In this document: positions 1-6,697 of the stretch, piece by piece | Position numbering within the stretch: position 1 is the first letter of the stretch | Layout: the number at the start of each line of letters is the position of its first letter | Assembly: GCF_050632395.1 (NCBI RefSeq) | Contig: NZ_CP192600.1 | Location: 496,001-560,000 of the forward strand | Reading direction: 5' to 3' | Length of the DNA: 64,000 bases | Origin: JAUYQR01 sp050632395 | Lineage (GTDB): Bacteria; Pseudomonadota; Alphaproteobacteria; Rhodobacterales; Rhodobacteraceae | Notes under the pieces: model-generated | Told to the model about the DNA's origin: nothing | What the model saw: the letters and a program-made list of their open reading frames with translations, nothing else | Databases searched by the model: none | Program-made: the position numbers and the translations under genes

Positions 1-688
1 TGTCGACAAGAACCAGCGCATCGCAGCGCAGTTGCAGATCCAGTCGATCCCCACCGTCTACGCCTTCTGGCAGGGCCAGCCGGTCGATGGCTTCCAGGGT
101 GCGGTCCCCGGCTCCGAACTGAAAGCCTTCGTCGACCGCACCGCCGCCCTCGCCGGTGACGGCGGTCTGGCCGAGGCGCTGGAGGCTGCCGAGGCGATGC
201 TTGCCGAAGGTGCCGTCGTCGATGCCGCCGAAACCTTCGCCGCCATCCTTGGCGAAGAGCCGGAAAACGCCCAAGCCTACTCCGGCCTCGTGCGCACCCA
301 CATCGCCGCCGGCAGCCTTGATCAGGCCGAGGCGTTCCTTGCCGCCGCCCCCGCCGCCATCGCCAAGGCCAAAGAGCTTGACGCCGCCCGCGCCCAGATC
401 GAACTGGCCAAACAGGCCGCCAACGCCGGGCCAGAGGCTGACCTCCGCGCCCTCGTCACCGCCGATCCGGCCAATCATCAGGCCCGCTTCGACCTTGCCG
501 CCGCGCTCCTCGCCGCTGGCAAACCGCAAGAGGCCGTCGATGAACTTCTGGAAATCTTCCGCCGCGACCGCGAATGGAACCATGGCGCCGCCAAGACCCA
601 GCTTTTCACCATCTTCGACGCGCTGAAACCGCAAGATCCCATCGTCCTGAACGGTCGCCGCCGCCTTTCGTCGATGATATTTGCCTGA
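1..688 (+). CDS. CnoX/YbbN-like thioredoxin-fold and TPR co-chaperone, 5' end outside window
   Basis: The frame is open from base 2, so the N-terminus, including any CxxC site, is outside the window. The visible start holds the cis-proline part of a thioredoxin fold (SIPTVYAF) and its last strand and helix. The rest is alanine-rich helical repeat with TPR-like spacing (for example DLAAALLAAGKPQEAVDELL). That two-part layout is typical of CnoX/YbbN, which holds stressed or oxidised proteins and hands them to chaperonins in the cytoplasm. It is followed 26 bases later by the LON-domain gene and then Trm112, so the three are probably co-transcribed. Whether this copy keeps redox cysteines cannot be judged here. 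Confidence 0.85.
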   Translation, partial: VDKNQRIAAQLQIQSIPTVYAFWQGQPVDGFQGAVPGSELKAFVDRTAALAGDGGLAEALEAAEAMLAEGAVVDAAETFAAILGEEPENAQAYSGLVRTHIAAGSLDQAEAFLAAAPAAIAKAKELDAARAQIELAKQAANAGPEADLRALVTADPANHQARFDLAAALLAAGKPQEAVDELLEIFRRDREWNHGAAKTQLFTIFDALKPQDPIVLNGRRRLSSMIFA

Positions 689-714
689 TGGCCCATCCGG
701 CCTAGGTCCATGCC

Positions 715-1371
715 ATGATAAACGCCGCAGACCTGCCAGACACCATCCCCGTATTCCCGCTTCCGGGTGCACTCATGCTGCCCCGGACGCGGCTTCCCCT
801 TCACATCTTCGAACCGCGTTACCTTGCGATGATCGAAGACGCGATGAAGACCAAGCATCGCCTGATCGGCATGATCCAGCCGCGCGAAACGCCGGTTTCC
901 GAAAAGCGTGTCGGTGAAAAACGCCTGCAAGCCATCGGCTGTGGTGGCCGCCTGACCGGGTTCTCCGAAACCGAGGATGGGCGCTACATGATCACCCTCT
1001 CCGGCATCTCGCGCTTCCGCGTCCGCGAAGAGGTGCAGGGTTTCGCCCCCTACCGCCGCTGCCTCGTCGACTGGGCGCCCTTTGCCCGCGACCTCGGCCC
1101 GACCGAAGATGACAAGGGCTTCAAACGCCCCCAGTTCATGGACCTTCTGGGCCGCTACTTCACTGCGATGAACCTCTCCACCGACTGGGACGGCCTGAAA
1201 GAGGCCGAGCCGGAGCTTTTGATCAACTCCCTCTCCATGCTCTGCCCCTTCTCGCCCGAAGACAAACAGGCGCTATTGGAGGCTCCAACCCTCGACACCC
1301 GACGCGAAACCCTCGTCACCCTCATCGAATTCGCCCTCCGCGGCGGCGCTGATGAAGAGATCATGCAGTGA
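715..1371 (+). CDS. LON peptidase substrate-binding domain protein
   Basis: A 218-residue protein. It opens with the hallmark of the Lon N-terminal (PF02190-type) domain: IPVFPLPGALMLPRTRLPLHIFEPRY, seen here as segments IPVFPLPG and LHIFEPRY, followed by IGMIQP. There is no AAA+ module or Ser-Lys protease domain, so it is a stand-alone substrate-binding domain, as is common in proteobacteria. The specific role is unknown; protein quality control is an inference from the domain and from the CnoX-like neighbour. The stop overlaps the next start in GTGA, suggesting translational coupling to the Trm112 gene. Confidence 0.9.
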   Translation: MINAADLPDTIPVFPLPGALMLPRTRLPLHIFEPRYLAMIEDAMKTKHRLIGMIQPRETPVSEKRVGEKRLQAIGCGGRLTGFSETEDGRYMITLSGISRFRVREEVQGFAPYRRCLVDWAPFARDLGPTEDDKGFKRPQFMDLLGRYFTAMNLSTDWDGLKEAEPELLINSLSMLCPFSPEDKQALLEAPTLDTRRETLVTLIEFALRGGADEEIMQ

Positions 1372-1553
1372 CCGAAACCCCCGACAAAGCCGACCGCCGG
1401 ATGCTGGAGGCGCTGGTCTGCCCCGTCACCCAAGCCGTCCTGACCTATGATGCCGAGCGTCAGGAGCTGGTCTCCAAAGCCGCCCACCTCGCCTTCCCGA
1501 TCCGCGACGGCATCCCCGTGATGCTGGTCAGCGAGGCGCGCGAGGTGGAGTGA
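1368..1553 (+). CDS. Trm112 family protein (UPF0434-like)
   Basis: A 61-residue protein starting at GTG within the GTGA overlap with the LON-domain gene. It has the family core MLEALVCPVTQAVL followed by a short sheet and FPIRDGIPVMLVSEAR, the usual C-terminal signature of Trm112/UPF0434 proteins. Trm112 proteins bind and stabilise methyltransferases acting on tRNA, rRNA or release factors. Only one cysteine (CPV) remains of the usual zinc-binding set, which is common in bacterial members. The partner enzyme cannot be read from this context. Confidence 0.88.
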   Translation: MTETPDKADRRMLEALVCPVTQAVLTYDAERQELVSKAAHLAFPIRDGIPVMLVSEAREVE

Positions 1554-1562
1554 GCGTCGCCT

Positions 1563-2168
1563 TCAACCCCGCCAGTCAACCCCCCAGTCAACCATGTGAC
1601 TGCACCCCGAAAGAACGATGTTCCCCTCTCCTTCCTGCAGAGGGTAGGGGTAAAGACCGCTGTTCGGTCTGTGCGGGCCGAGTAGAACGTCATACCCGTT
1701 CAGCTTCCTGATGTATGAGCTTATCGGTGTCCCAAAGGGATCACACGGATCTGTTCGCCCATTTGACCTGACGTAGATCTCAAGCGTTTCTGCGCCCAAC
1801 AGATGGGCACCCGCCAGCATCCCGGAGGGTGTCAGCTGCACTCCTCCCACTTCGCTCCAGGCATAGCGGTCGATGTCGTGAAGTTCGATGTATCCCCACA
1901 GGATTACCATCCACTCCGCCATCGCACGGTCCTGCACGCTTTTGCTTGCAAGGAATTGGGCGGCGGATGTGATCCCATGCTTTCCGGTCCAGCCCCCACC
2001 ATAATCATTATCGAAGGCATCGCCGTCATAGCGAACGAAGCCAAGGTCGGTCAGGGCGGCCTCGCCGAACTGAAAGGCACCCAGAAAATTGCGGCTGCTT
2101 ACAGATCGATAATCACCGCCAGATTGCATCATCTGCAAAGCCACAATGAATGCTGCCAAAGTATTCAT
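1563..2168 (-). CDS. Lysozyme/transglycosylase-like protein, possibly catalytically altered
   Basis: A 201-residue protein with a good ribosome site (AAAGAGAG, 6 bases before ATG). The core MQSGGDYRSVSS, FLGAFQFGEAALTDLG and LTPSGMLAGAHLLGAE resembles the lysozyme-like domain found in some alphaproteobacterial calcium-binding and phage-associated proteins. In relatives as I recall them, the first motif reads I-E-S-[SG]-G with a catalytic glutamate. Here that position is glutamine (MQSGG), so muralytic activity may be lost. There is no clear signal peptide, though the first 13 residues are hydrophobic. Base composition is visibly poorer in GC than the flanks, suggesting the gene was acquired. 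Function is inferred only from motif resemblance. Confidence 0.6.
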   Translation of the reverse strand: MNTLAAFIVALQMMQSGGDYRSVSSRNFLGAFQFGEAALTDLGFVRYDGDAFDNDYGGGWTGKHGITSAAQFLASKSVQDRAMAEWMVILWGYIELHDIDRYAWSEVGGVQLTPSGMLAGAHLLGAETLEIYVRSNGRTDPCDPFGTPISSYIRKLNGYDVLLGPHRPNSGLYPYPLQEGEGNIVLSGCSHMVDWGVDWRG

Positions 2169-2626
2169 TCGCGCTCTCTTTGTGTTCTATCGCAAAGCGG
2201 CAAGTCTCTTGCGCAAGGGCGACGCGTCCTGCGTCTTGAGGGCGCTGCCATTCTGACGGGCAGATTGATTGAATCTAGCCTTTGTCCCAGCAGAAGTTGC
2301 TTTTTGGCGTCGCGTGAGTGCCTCCGCCCAAAAGTTTTCGTCGACACTGCCTGTGTGCCCGATTCTACGCTTCGCGGCCTTGATTTCAATCAATCGAAGC
2401 GAGGCAAAGCGGTCAGAGCAACTGATTTTCGTGGGCGTTTGAAGCTCCTGCCAGCTCGTCTTTCCGGTATCCCGCAGTAACGCCCGAGAGAACCCGGCTC
2501 ACGATTAAACTACGCTCAGGGAAGGGGCGGCTTCATCGCAATGGCTGGACCAAATCGCTGTTCTTAAACCTTCCCAAACCCTTAACGTCCACACCTAACC
2601 CCTTGTAATCCCACACTCTGCACCCC
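2169..2626. other. 458-base gap without a supported gene, lower GC
   Basis: The stretch upstream of the lysozyme-like gene has lower GC than the surroundings and no convincing gene. Two overlapping minus-strand frames of 68 and 74 codons exist, but both begin at TTG without a ribosome site and have mixed third positions. No tRNA-like fold was noticed. The part next to the lysozyme-like start presumably carries its promoter. It may be decayed acquired DNA. Confidence 0.5.
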
Positions 2627-2643
2627 TGTCCCACGGTGGGACA
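2627..2643. repeat. Palindrome TGTCCCACGGTGGGACA, copy 1
   Basis: A 17-bp perfect inverted repeat (8-bp arms around one base) lying 3 bases beyond the stop of the minus-strand UbiH-type gene. As RNA it could fold as a 6-bp stem with a 5-base loop. No T-tract follows on the minus strand at this copy. The same sequence recurs at 9781-9797 and, in reverse complement, at 50895-50911. Confidence 0.9.
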
Positions 2644-2646
2644 GGC

Positions 2647-3873
2647 TCACAACGCCTTCCCCTCCAGCAGCCTCGGCACCACCCCCGTCAGCCCCGCCGC
2701 CTGCCGGATGAACCGACGCCTCAGCCACGGCGTCGCCCCCACGATCCCCAGCCCCAGATCCCGCCCCAGCCGCAGGATCGGGTTGTCATTGGAAAACACC
2801 CGGTTTACCGCATCCATCCCCAAAGCCAGCGCCGTCGCATCGAACCGCCGCCACCGCTGATACCCCTCCAGCACCGTCAGCGCCCCGATATCCTCGCCCC
2901 GCCGCGCCGCATCGGTCAGCACCTCCGCCAAGGCCCCCACATCCCGCAGCCCAAGGTTCAGCCCCTGCCCGGCAATCGGGTGCACCCCATGCGCCGCATC
3001 GCCCACCAAGGCCACCCGCGGCCCCACGAACCGCTCCGCCAAGGACAGCGACAGGGGATAGGTGAACCGCGCCCCCGCCAGCGAGATCTCGCCAAGAAAA
3101 TCCCCGAACCGTGGCCGCAAAGCCTCCAGATACTCCGCATCCGGCAGCGCCTGGATCGCCGCCGCCGCCGCCTCCGTCTCGCTCCACACGATGCTGGAAT
3201 GATGCCCGCCCTTCAGCGGCAAGATCGCCAGCGGACCCGACGGCATAAAGAACTGGTGCGCGATCCCCCGGTGGTCGCGCTCATGCGCAATCGCCGTCAC
3301 CAGCGCGGTCTGCCCATAGCCCCATCCGGCCCGCGCAATCCCCGCCCGCGCCGCCACGCCCGACCCGCGCCCATCGCACCCGACCAGCAGCTTCGCTCGC
3401 AACACCCGGCCCGAGGCCAGCGTCACCGCCACGCCCTCCGCCGTCACCTCTTGCCCAACCACCGTCTCGCCCGACATCAGCGTCACCGAAGATGCCGCCA
3501 TCGCCTCAAGGAACGCCGCATACAGGAACCGATCCTCCAGCATGAAGCCCATCGGGCCTTCTTCGATCTCGGCATGATCGAAGGTCAGGAAAAACGGCGA
3601 TGCCCCCATCCCCGCCAACCCGTCCGAGGCCTTGATCTGCAGGATCGGTTGCGCCTTGTCGGCCACCGATGGCCAGACGCCTATCGCCGTCAGCAGCCGC
3701 TTCGACGCGATGGCCAGCGCATAGGCCCGCCCGTCGAACCCCGCTTCGGCCCGCGCGGGCGCAGGGCGGGCGTCGACCACCACCACCTTGAACCCGGCCC
3801 CCGCCAGCGCCAATGCCAAAGCAGGCCCGTTCAGCCCGCCGCCTGCAATCACGATATTCGCGTCCTGTGTCAT
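2647..3873 (-). CDS. UbiH/UbiF/VisC-family FAD-dependent hydroxylase (ubiquinone biosynthesis)
   Basis: A 408-residue class A flavin monooxygenase. The FAD-binding GxGxxG appears at residues 11-16 (AGGGLNGP), the middle DG motif as CDGRGSG, and the second FAD motif GDAAHGVHPIAGQGLNLGLRD begins near residue 291. The latter is the signature of the UbiH/UbiF/COQ6 group, which hydroxylates the quinone ring. Which ring carbon is modified cannot be decided from sequence. The start at 3873 puts the GxGxxG at the normal distance; an ATG at 3909 would add 12 residues. It is divergent from the amidase gene, with 79 bases between starts. Confidence 0.88.
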   Translation of the reverse strand: MTQDANIVIAGGGLNGPALALALAGAGFKVVVVDARPAPARAEAGFDGRAYALAIASKRLLTAIGVWPSVADKAQPILQIKASDGLAGMGASPFFLTFDHAEIEEGPMGFMLEDRFLYAAFLEAMAASSVTLMSGETVVGQEVTAEGVAVTLASGRVLRAKLLVGCDGRGSGVAARAGIARAGWGYGQTALVTAIAHERDHRGIAHQFFMPSGPLAILPLKGGHHSSIVWSETEAAAAAIQALPDAEYLEALRPRFGDFLGEISLAGARFTYPLSLSLAERFVGPRVALVGDAAHGVHPIAGQGLNLGLRDVGALAEVLTDAARRGEDIGALTVLEGYQRWRRFDATALALGMDAVNRVFSNDNPILRLGRDLGLGIVGATPWLRRRFIRQAAGLTGVVPRLLEGKAL

Positions 3874-3952
3874 GCCCTCAGATATGCCTTCCCGCGCGGG
3901 ATTGTCCATGCGCCCGCCTGCCGCTACCCTCGCTGCCAAATGGGGGAATGAC

Positions 3953-5284
3953 ATGAGCGGCACCTGGGCACACATGACGGCTGCGGAACTTGGCCGCGAA
4001 ATCGGCGCAGGCCGTATCCACCCCGTCGAACTGGTCGAGGCGATGCTGGACGCCATCGACACCCACCCCCTCGCCCCCCGCATTTACGCCCGCACCACCC
4101 CTGACCGCGCACGGGCCGAGGCGATGGCCGCTGCCGGCCGCGCCAAATCCGGCCTGCGCCGGGGCGTGCTCGACGGCGTGCCGATCAGCTGGAAAGACCT
4201 TTTCGACACTGCCGGCATCGCCACCGAGGCAGGCTCGGCCCTCCTCAAGGGCCGCACCCCCAACCGCGATGCGGCCGTCCTTGAAACCGCCACCCATGCG
4301 GGCCTCGTCTGCCTCGGCAAGACGCACATGGCGGAACTGGCCTTCTCCGGCCTTGGCCTCAACCCGGTCACCGCCACGCCGCCCTGCCTGAACGACGACC
4401 GCGCGGTGCCGGGTGGCTCGTCCTCTGGCGCTGCCGCCTCGGTTGCCTTCGGGCTTGCCCCTGCGGCAATCGGGTCCGACACCGGCGGTTCGGTCCGCAT
4501 ACCCGCCGCGTGGAACGACCTTGTCGGCCTGAAAACCACGACTGGCAGCCTGCCGCTGACCGGCACTGTGCCCCTATGCGAAAGGTTCGACACCATCGGC
4601 CCGCTCGCCCACTCGGTCGAGGATTGCAACCTCCTTCTCGCCGCCCTGCATGGCCGCAAGCCCGCCGATCTTGCCGGGGCCAGCCTTGCCGGAACCCGCC
4701 TTGCGGTGCTGGAAACCGTGGCACTCGATGGCATCCGCGACCGTCCCGCCAAGGGCTTCGACGATGCCACCCAGCGCCTTGCCCGCGCCGGTGCGCAGAT
4801 CGACCGCATCGTCGTGCCCGAAGTGGCCGAGGCGCTTGCGCTTGCGGTCACCCTCGTCACCGCCGAGGCTTATGGGATTTGGCGCGAAACCATTGAACGT
4901 GCTCCGGAAAAGATGTTCCCGCGTATCCTTGAACGGTTCCGCTCCGGCGCGCAGTTCACCGCGATGGATTATGTCGCCGGATGGCGTCGCCTGCACCAGT
5001 TGCGCGCGATCTGGGCCGAGAAAACCGCCCAGTATGACGCGGTGATCCTGCCCACTTCACCGATCCTGCCGCCGGATGCGAACCGGTTGATGACGGACAA
5101 TGACTACTACGTCACCGAAAACCTGCTTGCCCTGCGCAACACCCGCATCGGCAACATGCTGGATCTTTGCGTGCTGACGCTGCCCACCTCGCAACCGTCT
5201 TGCGGCATCAGCTTCATGGAGGCGCCGGGGCAGGAAAACCGCCTGCTTCGGCTCGGGTCGGCGGCAGAGCTGGCGCTGCGCTGA
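3953..5284 (+). CDS. Amidase signature family hydrolase
   Basis: A 443-residue protein with the complete Ser-cisSer-Lys triad of the amidase signature family: K81 (SWKDLF), S156 (GGSSSGAAAS) and S180 (GSDTGGSVRIP). Spacing (75 and 24 residues) matches GatA-type enzymes. A GGGGGA ribosome site precedes the ATG. The family hydrolyses C-N amide bonds. No gatB or gatC gene is adjacent, and the C-terminal half is not GatA-like enough to call the tRNA amidotransferase. The substrate is unknown; a small-molecule amide is the usual guess. Confidence 0.85.
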   Translation: MSGTWAHMTAAELGREIGAGRIHPVELVEAMLDAIDTHPLAPRIYARTTPDRARAEAMAAAGRAKSGLRRGVLDGVPISWKDLFDTAGIATEAGSALLKGRTPNRDAAVLETATHAGLVCLGKTHMAELAFSGLGLNPVTATPPCLNDDRAVPGGSSSGAAASVAFGLAPAAIGSDTGGSVRIPAAWNDLVGLKTTTGSLPLTGTVPLCERFDTIGPLAHSVEDCNLLLAALHGRKPADLAGASLAGTRLAVLETVALDGIRDRPAKGFDDATQRLARAGAQIDRIVVPEVAEALALAVTLVTAEAYGIWRETIERAPEKMFPRILERFRSGAQFTAMDYVAGWRRLHQLRAIWAEKTAQYDAVILPTSPILPPDANRLMTDNDYYVTENLLALRNTRIGNMLDLCVLTLPTSQPSCGISFMEAPGQENRLLRLGSAAELALR

Positions 5285-5506
5285 AGCGCCAAAGGGCCGC
5301 TGTCCGGGTGGTAGCGGCGCGGCCCGATTTGTGGGCGTGTCAATCGGGGCAGAAGCACCAGCGTACCTTCCCGCCGCTTCCGGGGCCAAAAAGCCACAAC
5401 CCCGCCGCCCAACCCACTCAGCCCGATGGGTTTTTCTGGACCCGCGCGCCGTCTCTGGCTATCGTCCGTCCAAACGGGGCGTTACGACCCCGAAATTGAG
5501 GCAGTA

Positions 5507-6694
5507 ATGGCGTTTCCTGAGCGGTTTTCGAACCTGCCAGACTATGCGTTTCCGCGTCTGCGGAAGCTTCTTGACGCGCACCCTCCGGGTGGCGAACCCA
5601 TTGCCATGACCATTGGCGAGCCGCGCCATCCGATGCCGGATTTCGTCGGACCGATCCTTGCGGCCAACCTTTCGGGTTTTGCCGTCTACCCGCCAAACGA
5701 CGGCACGCCCGCACTTCTGACGGCGATCACAGGATGGATAGCCCGGCGCTACGGCGCGACCCTCCAGCCCGATCAGATCATGGCCCTGAACGGCACCCGA
5801 GAAGGCCTCTTCAACGCGGCCGTAGCACTTTGCCCCGAAACCAAGGCCGGGGAAAAGCCGGTCATCCTGATGCCGAACCCGTTCTATCAGGTCTACGCCG
5901 TCGCCGCGCTGACCGTGGGGGCCGAACCCGTCTACGTCCCGGCCACCGCCGCGACCGGCTTCCTGCCCGATTACGGCTCCCTCCCGAAAGACATTTTAGA
6001 CCGCACCGCCATCGCCTACATCTGCTCGCCCGCGAACCCGCAAGGCGCGGTGGCCAGCGCCGATTACCTCGCCGATCTGCTGGCCTTGGCCGAAAAGCAC
6101 GATTTCCGCGTCTTCGCCGACGAATGTTATTCCGAGATCTGGCGTGACACGCCACCCACCGGCCTTCTGACCGTGGCGAAAAACACAGGCGCGGACCCCG
6201 AGCGGGCGCTGGTGTTCCACTCGCTCTCCAAACGCTCCAACCTCCCCGGCCTGCGCTCCGGCTTCGTCGCGGGCGGCCTGCAAAGCATTGCCGAGATCCG
6301 CAAGCTCCGCTCCTTCGCCGGTGCGCCCCTGCCCCTGCCGATCCAGCGCGTGTCCGAAGCGGCTTGGGCCGACGAGGCACACGTCGACGCCTCCCGCGCG
6401 CTTTATCAGGAAAAGTTCCACCTCGCCGATCAGATCTTTGCCGGGATGCAGGGCTACCAGCCTCCCGGCGGTGGCTTTTTCCTCTGGCTGCCGGTCGAGG
6501 ATGGCGAGACCGCCGCGCTCAGGCTCTGGCGCGAAACGGGCGTCCGGGTGTTGCCCGGATCGTATCTTTCACGCGATGCCGGGGGCCAGAACCCCGGCAA
6601 AGGTTACATCAGGGTCGCCCTCGTGGCCCCAAAAGAAGAAACGCAGCGCGGGCTGACACAGCTTCGCGACTGCCTCTACGGTCAAGGGACGTAA
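5507..6694 (+). CDS. Class I/II PLP aminotransferase, DapC-like
   Basis: A 395-residue fold-type I aminotransferase. The PLP lysine is K242 in SLSKRSNLPGLRSG, with N177 (SPANPQG), D205 and Y208 (DECYSE) and the carboxylate-binding arginine near 250. The N-terminus (PDYAFPRLRKLL) and overall pattern match the succinyldiaminopimelate aminotransferase (DapC) type. This would place it in lysine/peptidoglycan precursor synthesis, but family names in this group are often transferred loosely. GAGG lies 6 bases before the ATG. Its stop is 3 bases before ftsK, so the two are likely one transcript. Confidence 0.8.
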   Translation: MAFPERFSNLPDYAFPRLRKLLDAHPPGGEPIAMTIGEPRHPMPDFVGPILAANLSGFAVYPPNDGTPALLTAITGWIARRYGATLQPDQIMALNGTREGLFNAAVALCPETKAGEKPVILMPNPFYQVYAVAALTVGAEPVYVPATAATGFLPDYGSLPKDILDRTAIAYICSPANPQGAVASADYLADLLALAEKHDFRVFADECYSEIWRDTPPTGLLTVAKNTGADPERALVFHSLSKRSNLPGLRSGFVAGGLQSIAEIRKLRSFAGAPLPLPIQRVSEAAWADEAHVDASRALYQEKFHLADQIFAGMQGYQPPGGGFFLWLPVEDGETAALRLWRETGVRVLPGSYLSRDAGGQNPGKGYIRVALVAPKEETQRGLTQLRDCLYGQGT

Positions 6695-6697
6695 AGA

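Noticed and set aside
2165..2393. Two overlapping minus-strand frames of 68 and 74 codons
   Set aside because: Both start at TTG without a ribosome site and have only about 60% GC at third positions in the frame I counted; more likely decayed or non-coding sequence.
1803..2480. 225-codon plus-strand frame over the lysozyme-like gene
   Set aside because: It is antisense to a gene with a good ribosome site and domain motifs; its product has no family character and a mixed codon bias.
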